From NCBI GenBank assembly GCA_030049565.1, contig JASIKQ010000397.1:1-7312 (forward strand): 7,312 bases of DNA, written 5' to 3'. The DNA comes from Candidatus Sulfotelmatobacter sp. GTDB lineage: Bacteria; Acidobacteriota; Terriglobia; Terriglobales; Acidobacteriaceae. How positions within the stretch are numbered: the first letter of the stretch is position 1; each line of letters begins with the position of its first letter. Below are positions 1 to 7,194 of this stretch, one piece after another. The position numbers were made by a program, and so were the translations under genes. The notes below the pieces were generated by a model that saw nothing but the letters and a program-made list of their open reading frames with translations, was not told the origin of the DNA and ran no database searches.

Positions 1-742
1 GAAGGTAATTCAGATTGTAGCCGGAGACGCGGCGGGGAATGTTGGGGAAGCCTTTGCGAACCGAATCGCCGTACTTCTCCGCGATGCTTTGCAACTTGCC
101 GTAGATTTCGCCCGTGCGGCCGCCTTGGTGAACGATTCGTCTGCGCTCCACATCGGGCGTAGATCCCACCTTCATGCGCGAGCCATCGTAGGTGAGAATT
201 TCCAGCGCCTCGATGTTGTCGTCGGTCTTGCCCGCCATGACGGAGTGCACGCCGCAGGAGTTGTTGCCGATCATGCCGCCGAGGGTGCAGCGGTCGTGCG
301 TAGCAGGATCGGGCGCGAAGGTGAGGTGGTACCTTTCGGCAGCGGCGCGGAGATGGTCGAGAACGACGCCGGGCTGTACCCGGGCGATGCGGCGGGCGGG
401 ATCGATTTCCAGAATCGCATTCATGTACTTCGAGAAATCGAGTACGACTGCGACGTTGCAGCATTGTCCCGCAAGTGATGTGCCGCCGCCGCGACACAGA
501 AGCGGCGCGCCGAATTCGCGGCAGAGGGCGACGGTGGCTTCGACGTCGTCGTTGTTGCGCGGGATGACGACGCCGATTGGGACCTGCCGGTAATTGGAGC
601 CGTCGGTGGCGTAGAGAGCGCGGGCGCCGCGGTCGAAACGAACTTCGCCCTGAATCTCGGCATGCAAGTTGCGCGCCAAGCTTTCCGCATCCACGTTTGG
701 GGTTCTTGATTTCTGCACGAGTTCAGTGAGGCCATCTGGCAT
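1..742 (-). CDS. FAD-linked oxidase (YdiJ / D-lactate dehydrogenase type), N-terminal part, cut by the window edge
   Basis: The first 247 codons read as a FAD-binding PCMH-fold oxidoreductase; the 3' part lies beyond the left edge. Visible landmarks are a nucleotide-binding stretch at residues 60-104 with RGGGTSLAGQ (84-93), then GGMIGNNSCGVHS (155-167), GKTDDNIEAL (171-180) and RRVSGYNLNYL (237-247). These match the family of large FAD/FMN dehydrogenases that often carry a C-terminal 4Fe-4S reductase half and oxidise D-2-hydroxy acids such as D-lactate or D-2-hydroxyglutarate. Whether the iron-sulfur half exists here, and the substrate, cannot be seen. The ATG at 742 is chosen because an in-frame TGA lies 39 nt upstream with no ATG, GTG or TTG between. 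No Shine-Dalgarno sequence precedes it. The gene lies 98 bp downstream of the oxidase operon on the same strand and looks separately transcribed. Family is well supported; exact enzyme is not. Confidence 0.85.
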   Translation of the reverse strand, partial: MPDGLTELVQKSRTPNVDAESLARNLHAEIQGEVRFDRGARALYATDGSNYRQVPIGVVIPRNNDDVEATVALCREFGAPLLCRGGGTSLAGQCCNVAVVLDFSKYMNAILEIDPARRIARVQPGVVLDHLRAAAERYHLTFAPDPATHDRCTLGGMIGNNSCGVHSVMAGKTDDNIEALEILTYDGSRMKVGSTPDVERRRIVHQGGRTGEIYGKLQSIAEKYGDSVRKGFPNIPRRVSGYNLNYL

Positions 743-750
743 GCGGCGCG

Positions 751-756
751 AGTATA
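751..756 (-). promoter_or_regulatory. Possible -10 element for the FAD-linked oxidase
   Basis: The minus strand reads TATACT, five of six matches to the sigma-70 -10 consensus, ending 8 nt before the ATG at 742. Transcription from it would start about 2 nt before the ATG and give a nearly leaderless mRNA, which fits the absence of a ribosome binding site. No good -35 hexamer lies at normal spacing; CTGACT occurs but 20 bp away. Weak call. Confidence 0.25.
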
Positions 757-840
757 CCGCAGATCGGGAGAACCAGAGTCAGCGTGAGCCGGAAAATTAT
801 GGCCAATCTTTCTTTTTAGGAATCCGCCACAGCATTTTTC

Positions 841-1149
841 CTAACTCCAGGGTCGGGTCATGTAGTCCGCCATGGTAAGACCCAACAGTAGGAGCAGAAA
901 GAATAGTGATGCGAGCACGACAGCCTTGATGAATTTTTCTCCCGCGCGCCATACATGCATGAAAAACAGCGCGACCAGCGTGGCTTTTATGGCGGCGATT
1001 ACCAGCGCAACCACCGAATTGAACGGGCCAAGCTCTACATATGCGACCCGATAGGTTACATAGGTAAGTATCAACAGCGTAGCCCAAACGCCAAAGTAGA
1101 GCTTCAGCGGCAACGATTTCGAATGTTCGGAGATGGAGTGGTCAGCCAT
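841..1149 (-). CDS. ctaF: Cytochrome c oxidase subunit IV (CtaF/COX4_pro type)
   Basis: This 102-residue membrane protein is the small accessory subunit of bacterial heme-copper oxidases. It binds no cofactor and is thought to stabilise subunits I and III. Three hydrophobic segments are visible at about residues 14-36, 43-66 and 73-96. The signature LFFMHVWRAGEKF (61-73), a Phe/Met/His cluster ending the second helix, is typical of prokaryotic subunit IV. The ATG at 1149 has a GAGG Shine-Dalgarno sequence (1156-1159) 6 nt upstream that overlaps the coxC stop, so the two genes, 8 nt apart, are probably coupled. It is the last gene of the oxidase block; no strong terminator follows. Length is normal for the family. 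Confidence 0.9.
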   Translation of the reverse strand: MADHSISEHSKSLPLKLYFGVWATLLILTYVTYRVAYVELGPFNSVVALVIAAIKATLVALFFMHVWRAGEKFIKAVVLASLFFLLLLLGLTMADYMTRPWS

Positions 1150-1157
1150 AGTAAACC

Positions 1158-1865
1158 TCAGGGATGACGATCGATCAAGTAGAGCAAGGGAAAAAGGAAA
1201 ATCCAGATGATATCGACGAAGTGCCAGTAAAGACCGCCGATTTCAACCGGCGTATGGTAAGTGGGTGTAAACCTTCCCTTCCACGCCATCAGAAGGAGCC
1301 AGGAAAATATGCCCAGGCCGACGACCATGTGCAGGGCGTGAATGCCGGTCATGAGGAAGTAGAGAGAAAAATAAATCTGCGCGTGGCGCGGATTGGCATA
1401 TTCGCCGGGATGCCGGGGAATCCGCACATTTTCGAAGCTGAACGAAGGGCCGGGGACATGATGCTCTTCGAACTTCTGGTAATACTCGTAGCCTTTGATG
1501 CCCAGAAAGGCGAGTCCGAATAGCATGGTCGCGCTAAGCATCGCCAGCAATAGAGCCCGGCGCGCGGTTTGCGCCGACCATACAGCAAGCACGACCGTCA
1601 AGCTGCTACAGATGAGCACCGCAGTGTTGACCGCACCGAGAGTAGCGTCAATGGAATTGCTGGCCGCGCCGAAATCGCCAAAGTACCAGTGACGGTAAAG
1701 AAGGTAGGCGCAGAACATGCCGCCGAAAAACATGATCTCGGTACCGAGAAAGACCCACATGCCCAGGCTGGCGGCATTCCGCTGCTGTTCCGGTTCGGCG
1801 AAGTGATGCAGCAGTTCGGGGTGCTGCAGTTCTTCCTGATGTAGTCCCATTACAGTCTCAGCCAA
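1158..1865 (-). CDS. coxC: Cytochrome c oxidase subunit III
   Basis: Subunit III of the caa3 oxidase is an integral membrane protein without metal that sits against subunit I and supports sustained proton uptake. Five hydrophobic segments are visible, at about residues 33-57, 76-98, 103-125, 163-195 and 211-231; this is the shorter bacterial form lacking the first two helices of the seven-helix type. Family signatures are [18 protein letters not shown] (34-51), [10 protein letters not shown] (174-183) and [20 protein letters not shown] (211-230). The start is taken as TTG at 1865: a perfect AGGAGG lies 6 nt upstream, whereas the first ATG (1850) would be 21 nt from it and has no site of its own. 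The TTG start overlaps the coxA end by 8 nt. The 235-residue length assumes this start; with the ATG it would be 230. Confidence 0.93.
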   Translation of the reverse strand: MAETVMGLHQEELQHPELLHHFAEPEQQRNAASLGMWVFLGTEIMFFGGMFCAYLLYRHWYFGDFGAASNSIDATLGAVNTAVLICSSLTVVLAVWSAQTARRALLLAMLSATMLFGLAFLGIKGYEYYQKFEEHHVPGPSFSFENVRIPRHPGEYANPRHAQIYFSLYFLMTGIHALHMVVGLGIFSWLLLMAWKGRFTPTYHTPVEIGGLYWHFVDIIWIFLFPLLYLIDRHP

Positions 1866-3516
1866 CGGGGACCTCCTGCATGCGTGGCGGCGCGTCCAGT
1901 TCTGCGTAGTTGTAAGCTTCCCAGGTCACGACCGGTTGTTCTTCGAAATTGAGAGTCGGCGGCGGAGATGCGGTTTTCCATTCCAGCCCGGCTGCGTTCC
2001 AGGGATTGTCCGAGGCTGGCTTGCCGTAGCGCATCGACCACAGCAGATAAACCATGGGCAGAAGATATCCAACGCCAAGAATAGTTGCGCCCGCGGTCGA
2101 CAAAACGTTGAGCACCTGGAACTCGGGCATGTGGCTGTAATCCCAGTAGCGACGCGGCATTCCCATGTAGCCGAGAATGAACTGCGGAAAGAACGTGAGA
2201 TTGAAGCCGAGAAAGACGATCAGCGCTGCCAACCGTGCCCAGCCCTCCGGATAGAGCTTGCCGGAAATTTTCGGCCACCAGAAATGGATGCCTCCCAGAT
2301 ATCCCATGACCGCGCCGCCCACCATGATGTAGTGAAAGTGGGCGACCACGAAGTAAGTGTCAGTGACATGAACGTTGATGCCCAGCGCGGCGAGGAACAA
2401 GCCGGTGAGGCCGCCGATGGTGAACAGTCCGAGGAAGCCGAAGGCGTAGAGCATGGGCGCATCGTAACGGATGGAGCCTTTGTAAAGCGTGGCGGTCCAG
2501 TTAAAAACCTTGATTGCCGAAGGCACCGCCACGGCATAGCTCAAGAATGAAAATACCAGGCCGGCATAGACCGACATCCCGGCCACGAACATGTGGTGGG
2601 CCCACACCAGGAACCCAAAGACGGCGATCGCGATGGAAGACAGAGCGACGAAGCTGTAACCGAAGATGCGCTTGCGCGAGAAGCAAGGAATGATTTCGGT
2701 GACCACGCCCATCGAGGGCAAAATCATGATGTACACAGCGGGGTGGGAGTAGAACCAGAACAAATGCTGGAACAACAGCGGGTCGCCGCCAAGCCGGGGA
2801 TCGAAGATGCCGAGATGCAGGGCACGTTCGCACGCGACCAGAACGATAGTGATGGCAATGACGGGAGTCCCAAGAAGTTGGATGATGCTGGTGGCGTAGT
2901 GCGCCCAAATGAATAGGGGCAAACGCGACCAGGTCATGCCCGGGGCGCGCATGCGGTGAATGGTGACGACGAAGTTCAGTCCGGTAAGAATGGAAGAAAA
3001 TCCGGCGATGAAAATGGCGATTCCAGCTTCCACGAACTTGGTGTTGGTGTAATTGCTGCTGAACGGAACGTAGAAGGTCCAGCCCGTGTCGACGCCGCCA
3101 GTCATCATGCAGTGCAGCATGATCGTGCCGCCGATGATGTAGAGATACCAGCTGAGCAGGTTGATGCGTGGGAAGGCGAGGTCTTTCGCGCCGATCATCA
3201 TAGGCACGAGGAAATTGCCGAGCACAGCAGGAATCGACGGGATCAGAAAAAAGAAGATCATGACCATGCCGTGCATGGTGAAGAGTTTGTTGTAAGTGTC
3301 AGCCTGGACCAGATCGCCCGCGGGAGTGAGCAGTTCGAGACGAATCAGCAGAGCGAAGAAACCGCCGATAAAAAAGAAGAACGTAATGGAAACCAGGTAG
3401 AGCAGCGCGATGCGCTTATGGTCTGTGGTCAGCAGCCACGACCAGATTCCATATTCCTGGTTGAGGTAGTTTTCGCGCTCAAAGCGTTGCTGTGGAACTA
3501 CATTGGGCATGCTCAT
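1858..3516 (-). CDS. coxA: Cytochrome c oxidase subunit I, type A2 heme-copper oxidase
   Basis: This is the catalytic subunit of a caa3-type oxidase: it reduces O2 to water at heme a3/CuB and pumps protons. At 552 residues it has the usual length and roughly twelve helices. Visible ligands are His82 and His395 (heme a), His393 (heme a3), and His258, His307 and His308 (CuB). Tyr262 is placed to form the His-Tyr crosslink. D-channel entry residues Asp112 and Asn119 ([11 protein letters not shown]) are kept. Helix VI reads [10 protein letters not shown] (255-264), so the Glu of type A1 enzymes is Ala260 and the Tyr256-Ser257 pair of type A2 is present. The K-channel Lys336 is present in [10 protein letters not shown]. 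In HVTDTY (383-388) a Thr replaces the usual His before the Mg-site Asp386. The ATG at 3516 overlaps the coxB stop as ATGA, with AGGTG (3522-3526) 5 nt upstream. Confidence 0.97.
   Translation of the reverse strand: MSMPNVVPQQRFERENYLNQEYGIWSWLLTTDHKRIALLYLVSITFFFFIGGFFALLIRLELLTPAGDLVQADTYNKLFTMHGMVMIFFFLIPSIPAVLGNFLVPMMIGAKDLAFPRINLLSWYLYIIGGTIMLHCMMTGGVDTGWTFYVPFSSNYTNTKFVEAGIAIFIAGFSSILTGLNFVVTIHRMRAPGMTWSRLPLFIWAHYATSIIQLLGTPVIAITIVLVACERALHLGIFDPRLGGDPLLFQHLFWFYSHPAVYIMILPSMGVVTEIIPCFSRKRIFGYSFVALSSIAIAVFGFLVWAHHMFVAGMSVYAGLVFSFLSYAVAVPSAIKVFNWTATLYKGSIRYDAPMLYAFGFLGLFTIGGLTGLFLAALGINVHVTDTYFVVAHFHYIMVGGAVMGYLGGIHFWWPKISGKLYPEGWARLAALIVFLGFNLTFFPQFILGYMGMPRRYWDYSHMPEFQVLNVLSTAGATILGVGYLLPMVYLLWSMRYGKPASDNPWNAAGLEWKTASPPPTLNFEEQPVVTWEAYNYAELDAPPRMQEVPVG
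1872..1877 (-). promoter_or_regulatory. Shine-Dalgarno sequence of coxC, inside the coxA 3' end
   Basis: The minus strand reads AGGAGG 6 nt before the TTG at 1865. It lies within the last codons of coxA, where it helps encode the C-terminal MQEVPVG. It decides the coxC start in favour of TTG over the ATG at 1850. Confidence 0.75.
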
Positions 3517-4538
3517 TGCTGCACCTGACTTCTGTTCGTATGGGTTGCTGCTTGTTCGTTCGCGTCGCTCGCGGAGGCGGCGCGAGCGGTGGTTCTGGAG
3601 CTAGGCGCTGACTTCAACGTCGAAATCGATTTGATGTAGGCGACTAGAGCGTTCACCTGTTCTTCGTTGACCAAGCCCTGAAATGTCGGCATGATCGGCT
3701 GAAATCCTTTCACGCGCTTGGAGCCGGGATCGAGAATGCACTCGCGCAGATAATTTTCGTCGGCGGTGACGGTGCGGCCATCTTCGAGTTGCACCGGTTT
3801 GCCGAAGACGCCTTCGAGATTGGGACCGCGCCCCTGCACATCGCTGCGATGGCAGGTAGAGCAACCGAGTTCGGCAAAAATTTTCTCGCCGGTCGCAGAG
3901 AGCGGGCCGTTCGGGCCGCCATTGATCCAGGCTTCGTATTGAGCGGGCTCGAGAACCACGATTGAACCGACCATGCCAGAGTGCTGGGTGCCGCAGTATT
4001 CCGCGCAAAAAAGATGATAGGTGCCCGGCTTGGTGGCGTGGAACCATTCGACTGTGTAGCGGCCGGGAAGCACGTCCTGCTTAATGCGAAATGCGGGAAT
4101 GAAGAAGCTGTGAATCACATCCTGCGACGTCATGATGAGTTTGACGTCGCGGCCCACTGGCACGTGCAGTTCATTGATTTCGCGCTGCCCTTCCGCATGC
4201 TCGACCTTCCACATCCATTGCTTGGCAACCACGTACACTTCTGTGGCATCGGCCGGCGGAGTCCGCTCCTTGAAATAAACCACCGCGCCCCAGGCGAAAA
4301 TGACCATGAAAACCAGGAAAGGAATGACGCTCCAAGTGATTTCGAGTGCATTCGAGCCTTCGATCTGTTCGGCGCGAATACCCGGCCGGCGGCGGTAGCG
4401 CGCCGCAAAATAGATAATGAGCGTGCACACCAGGAGGGCCATCAGGCCAGCGACGATAAGCAGGAAAATATAAAGCGCGTCCACGCGGTGCGCCATGGTG
4501 GAAGCCTGCTCCGGCCACAATGGAAAATTATTGAGCAT
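3513..4538 (-). CDS. coxB: Cytochrome c oxidase subunit II with fused cytochrome c domain (caa3 type)
   Basis: Subunit II accepts electrons and passes them to heme a in CoxA. Two membrane helices (about 20-46 and 68-90) anchor a cupredoxin domain with a full CuA set: His143, Cys178, Glu180, Cys182, His186 and Met189 ([12 protein letters not shown]). KQWMWK (106-111) is the aromatic electron-entry patch. A cytochrome c domain follows: CSTCH (226-230) binds heme c, and Met283 in PIMPTF is the likely axial ligand. This fusion defines the caa3 class and removes the need for a soluble cytochrome c. The last 30 or so residues are an Ala/Ser/Thr/Asn/Gln-rich tail outside both domains. The ATG at 4538 is preferred over Met15 because residues 5-22 ([10 protein letters not shown]...) resemble the usual start of these proteins. 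It overlaps the SCO gene by 11 nt; its own ribosome site is weak (AGGA 13 nt upstream), so coupling is likely. Confidence 0.97.
   Translation of the reverse strand: MLNNFPLWPEQASTMAHRVDALYIFLLIVAGLMALLVCTLIIYFAARYRRRPGIRAEQIEGSNALEITWSVIPFLVFMVIFAWGAVVYFKERTPPADATEVYVVAKQWMWKVEHAEGQREINELHVPVGRDVKLIMTSQDVIHSFFIPAFRIKQDVLPGRYTVEWFHATKPGTYHLFCAEYCGTQHSGMVGSIVVLEPAQYEAWINGGPNGPLSATGEKIFAELGCSTCHRSDVQGRGPNLEGVFGKPVQLEDGRTVTADENYLRECILDPGSKRVKGFQPIMPTFQGLVNEEQVNALVAYIKSISTLKSAPSSRTTARAASASDANEQAATHTNRSQVQQ
3566..3588 (-). repeat. Perfect GC-rich inverted repeat in the coxB tail
   Basis: The 8-base arm CGCTCGCG and its exact complement CGCGAGCG flank a 7-base loop, so the coxB mRNA can form an all G-C hairpin. 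It lies in the low-complexity C-terminal tail of CoxB, about 50 nt before the coxA start. No U-run follows, so it is not a standard intrinsic terminator. It may be a chance result of Ala/Arg/Ser codons or an mRNA processing or stability element. Confidence 0.6.
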
Positions 4539-5406
4539 ACCCAGTCTTCGTTCCTGTCTTTCTGACTACCGCGCGGTCGAGCCGCCACAGAATGAAAAGC
4601 AAACCCCCCAGCAAAAGAATCGTCGCCGCTGCCGCCAGGCGCAAAATGTTGGCCACCATGGCGCCGTATTTCCCGGTCTGCGGATCGTAGTGGTAGCAAA
4701 AAAGCAGGACGGCATCGACCGGGTTGCCGATTCTTGCCTGCGATGCCTCCACCAAACCCAGCCGCAGATCCTTGGGGGGAAAATCGACGCCATAGAAATA
4801 TCGCGAAATGCGGCCTTGGGGCGTAAGCACCATTATGGCGGTGGCGTGCGCGTACTGATTCGTCTTCTCGTCGTAGTGATATTGAAAGCCCACAGCATTC
4901 GTGAGCGCATCAATGGATTCAGGCGAGCCGGTGAGAAAATGCCATCCCGAGGCCGCATTCGGCCGGCCATAACGGCCGACATAGTCTTGCTTTTTGGCCG
5001 CCGCCATCTCCGGCGTTTCACGCGGGTCAAAGCTGACCGTGATCACGTCAAATTGGTTGCCGACATCAAACTTGATCAGCCGCATGGCGCTGGCGAGTCC
5101 CGCCAGTTCCTGGCCGCAGAGCATGGTGCAATTGAAGTAAACGAGATTGAGGATGATCGGCTTGCGCCCGAAGTAATCTCCCAACTTCACGTTCTTGCCG
5201 GTTTCGTCGTGGAAGGTGAGATCGGGCGGAACTTGCGCATCCAGGCGCTGTTCGATACCGACGTTCTCGAGCTTGGGAGGACGCGTGTTCGCCGGCGGCG
5301 ACATAACGCCGTTGTTCATTTGCGCTGGGGCCGAAACTGCCGCTAGGGCACAGATCAGCAGCAGTACGCATACGACATGTATCGAATTGTTTTTCGTAAA
5401 GCTCAC
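4528..5406 (-). CDS. SCO1/SenC family copper chaperone with C-terminal membrane anchor
   Basis: SCO proteins are thioredoxin-fold chaperones that deliver copper to, or reduce, the CuA site of subunit II outside the cytoplasmic membrane. An N-terminal hydrophobic signal (about residues 8-29) precedes the domain. The copper motif is Cys93-TML-Cys97, with His187 (QYAHATAIM) as the third ligand and VSFDPRETPE (124-133) as the usual Asp-containing loop. A helix at about 254-275 and a basic tail anchor the C-terminus, so the protein has either a cleaved signal or two membrane spans. The start is GTG at 5406: it overlaps the previous gene's TGA as GTGA, has AAGGA (5416-5420) 9 nt upstream, and precedes the signal sequence. 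Its position directly before coxB fits CuA assembly. The residue after the first Cys is Thr where Pro is common in the family. Confidence 0.93.
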   Translation of the reverse strand: MSFTKNNSIHVVCVLLLICALAAVSAPAQMNNGVMSPPANTRPPKLENVGIEQRLDAQVPPDLTFHDETGKNVKLGDYFGRKPIILNLVYFNCTMLCGQELAGLASAMRLIKFDVGNQFDVITVSFDPRETPEMAAAKKQDYVGRYGRPNAASGWHFLTGSPESIDALTNAVGFQYHYDEKTNQYAHATAIMVLTPQGRISRYFYGVDFPPKDLRLGLVEASQARIGNPVDAVLLFCYHYDPQTGKYGAMVANILRLAAAATILLLGGLLFILWRLDRAVVRKTGTKTGYAQ

Positions 5407-5912
5407 TTCTTTTTTTCCTTGCTTCCGTTTGTATTGGCTTTGTTGCTGGCAAAAGTATTCGTAGTATCAGCTTCCGCGACCGCGCCTTGCGGGCGCACCG
5501 GCAGCCCACGCTGCACCAGCAAATCCATCGCACGCTCGATCGGAATGTGCATGGTGCCTGCTTTCTGGTCGACCCAGCCGTAGGTGTAGAGCCGGTCTTG
5601 TTCGCGGGTGAGAAGTCCGTCCAACTGGCTACGCTCATCTTGCTCCAGTCTGGGGCTTGGGAAAGCGGTCTCCGGATAACCGGGGGTGACGTGGCGCGTA
5701 TCCTCGGGAACATGGGTGATGAGCGGATTCACCGCCGGCTGCGACGCCTTCTCGCGGCGGTCGAGATAATCAAAAACGCCGACCAAGATGAAGAGACTAA
5801 TGATGATGCCTACGCCAAGGACCAACAGAAAGTACAAAATGGCGCCGGGCATCAGATCCTGGCGCTCAAGGCCCTCGTGGGCGGTGTTTTCGGGTTTTCC
5901 TGCTTCGCTCAT
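5403..5912 (-). CDS. Membrane-anchored protein of unknown function between the ACIII and caa3 genes
   Basis: I recognise no named family. The 169-residue product has a short acidic cytoplasmic-like start, one strong hydrophobic helix at about residues 23-48, then DYLDRREK and a soluble region probably outside the membrane. The soluble part has a Pro-rich stretch (78-88, with FPSPRLE) and a conserved-looking block at 111-138: YGWVDQKAG followed by IPIERAMDLLVQRGLP. It ends in an Asn/Thr/Lys-rich tail with KEKKK. There is no Cys, so heme c or CuA binding is excluded. A start at ATG 5912 is preferred; a TTG directly before it (5915) would add one residue, and neither has a clear ribosome site. 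It lies 61 nt after actF and overlaps the SCO gene by 4 nt, so an assembly or linking role in the ACIII-caa3 system is inferred. Confidence 0.85.
   Translation of the reverse strand: MSEAGKPENTAHEGLERQDLMPGAILYFLLVLGVGIIISLFILVGVFDYLDRREKASQPAVNPLITHVPEDTRHVTPGYPETAFPSPRLEQDERSQLDGLLTREQDRLYTYGWVDQKAGTMHIPIERAMDLLVQRGLPVRPQGAVAEADTTNTFASNKANTNGSKEKKK
5416..5420 (-). promoter_or_regulatory. Shine-Dalgarno sequence supporting the GTG start of the SCO gene
   Basis: The minus strand reads AAGGA followed by an A-rich spacer of 9 nt to the GTG at 5406. It lies within the Lys-rich 3' end of the preceding gene. Confidence 0.6.
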
Positions 5913-5973
5913 CAATTCTTTAATCTCAAGGCTTCAAATTGCACATCGGCTGGTCGTGGATTCACTGGCGTCC

Positions 5974-7194
5974 TTATCCATGCTTCGATTCCAGCACCTC
6001 TCCGATGCTCGCGTCATATGCCGGCAGCAGCGGAAGCGACCCCAGATTGCGGAAGTAAAACGCCATCCAGATGCAGCCCAGGGCGCACGACACAACGATG
6101 TCGGCTAAGGTAAACCGCAGAGTCTTGGAGAAATTCGGTTCGATCATCCAGAACAAATCGAGCCAGCGCATAAAGAGCAGCCAAAGCGCCACCCACACCA
6201 ATTGCCTGATATTGCGCTTCAAGGGACGTGACAGCAGAATGGCGAATGGAACACAAAAATGAAACAGGGCCAGAATCAGGCCAATCCAACCCCAGCCGCC
6301 GCTCAGCCGCTTCAGATAAAAGGTGATTTCGTTGGGCAGATTCCCCGCCCAGATGATGAGCCACTGCGAGAACGAGAAATAAGCCCACACCATGATGAAG
6401 GTGAGCATCCACTTGCCGTGATCGTGAACGAACTCGGGCTTCAGCAGTTCTGACATCGGCTTGTAATCGTAAAGAATGCGTTCCACAAACACCGCAAAGC
6501 ACATCGCTGCGAGCACTTCGCCAATAAGGATGATCAGGCCGAAGATGGTCGAGATCCACGTGGGATCGAGAGACATCACCCAGTCGATGGCAGCGAACGA
6601 AATGGTGAAAGCGTAGAGAATCAACCCCGGCCCACTGACGCGCTTGAATCGCTCGGTATTGTCCCGCGTATTGGAAGAGTCCGCCTCTTTCGACCACTTC
6701 GAAAGCAGGAAAGAAAGAACGTTCCAGATGGCGAAATAAATAACCGCGCGACTCAGAAATCCAGAAAAGTTGAGATAACTTGCAGTGACAAAGCTATTCT
6801 TCGCCAAGTGCTCACGGATGTGCTCGTCGCTGACCGAAGCAAGCGGCATCGCCCAGGGGTAAATCCGATGCTGTGCGACGGCGATCAAAATAGGGATGAA
6901 GAGCACGGTCAACACAGGCAACGTACGCATAGCCGCACCTTGCACGCGCCGGATGACCACTCCCCAGCCCCCGCCCGTGAGATGGCGGATCATAATGATG
7001 GCCATCGAGCCGAGCGCCACGCCAAGCCAATCCATGAAGGCAAGCAGATACGCGCGATAAAACTCATCGGGACGCCGAAATGCCAGCACCAGGGAGATGA
7101 CAGCGAGCAGCGCGCCGGCAATTGCCATCCAGCGTGCGAGCGTCTTCACCACCGCTGGAGGGGTCAGGTCGAGACGATTGTTCGCAGCGCTCAT
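5974..7194 (-). CDS. actF: Alternative complex III membrane subunit ActF (quinol:cytochrome c oxidoreductase)
   Basis: ActF is one of two NrfD/PsrC-like membrane subunits of alternative complex III, which oxidises quinol and reduces cytochrome c or an oxidase in place of cytochrome bc1. The 406-residue product has about ten hydrophobic segments. Recognisable family stretches are HLTGGGWGVVIRR (71-83) with RTLP (90-93), DWVMSLDPTWISTIFG (204-219), VHDHGKWMLTF (256-266), WAYFSFSQWLIIWAGNLPNE (270-289) and RWLDLFWMIEPNF (343-355). This length and motif set fits ActF better than the larger ActC. The ATG at 7194 has GAGGA (7201-7205) 6 nt upstream and overlaps the preceding reading frame's TGA as ATGA. 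Its neighbours place it at the end of an act block running straight into the oxidase genes, as is common in Acidobacteriota and Bacteroidota. Confidence 0.92.
   Translation of the reverse strand: MSAANNRLDLTPPAVVKTLARWMAIAGALLAVISLVLAFRRPDEFYRAYLLAFMDWLGVALGSMAIIMIRHLTGGGWGVVIRRVQGAAMRTLPVLTVLFIPILIAVAQHRIYPWAMPLASVSDEHIREHLAKNSFVTASYLNFSGFLSRAVIYFAIWNVLSFLLSKWSKEADSSNTRDNTERFKRVSGPGLILYAFTISFAAIDWVMSLDPTWISTIFGLIILIGEVLAAMCFAVFVERILYDYKPMSELLKPEFVHDHGKWMLTFIMVWAYFSFSQWLIIWAGNLPNEITFYLKRLSGGWGWIGLILALFHFCVPFAILLSRPLKRNIRQLVWVALWLLFMRWLDLFWMIEPNFSKTLRFTLADIVVSCALGCIWMAFYFRNLGSLPLLPAYDASIGEVLESKHG

Noticed and set aside
421..735. A 104-codon minus-strand ORF overlapping the flavin oxidase
   Set aside because: It is out of frame with the FAD-linked oxidase, whose reading frame shows conserved motifs over the whole stretch to the window edge.
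817..843. Inverted repeat TAGGAA / TTCCTA with a 15-nt loop at the end of the oxidase operon
   Set aside because: The stem is only 6 bp, A/T-rich and long-looped, with no U-run after it on the minus strand, so it is too weak to call as a terminator.
1936..2550. A 204-codon plus-strand ORF, and others such as 2956-3528 and 3981-4565
   Set aside because: All are antisense to coxA or coxB. Their His/Asp/Glu-rich composition is what complementing membrane-protein codons would give.
4957..4978. GGCC-rich palindromic stretch in the SCO gene
   Set aside because: It encodes ordinary residues in the middle of a conserved domain, and the repeats are short GGCC units expected in GC-rich coding DNA.
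4495..5346. A 283-codon plus-strand ORF, the longest on that strand
   Set aside because: It lies antisense to the SCO gene and the start of coxB, whose motifs are complete. The predicted product is charged and has no recognisable domain; it looks like a codon-bias shadow.
5913..5973. 61-nt gap between actF and the next gene as a possible internal promoter
   Set aside because: No paired -35 and -10 elements at proper spacing could be found; only a 5-bp CAATT/AATTG repeat, likely chance.
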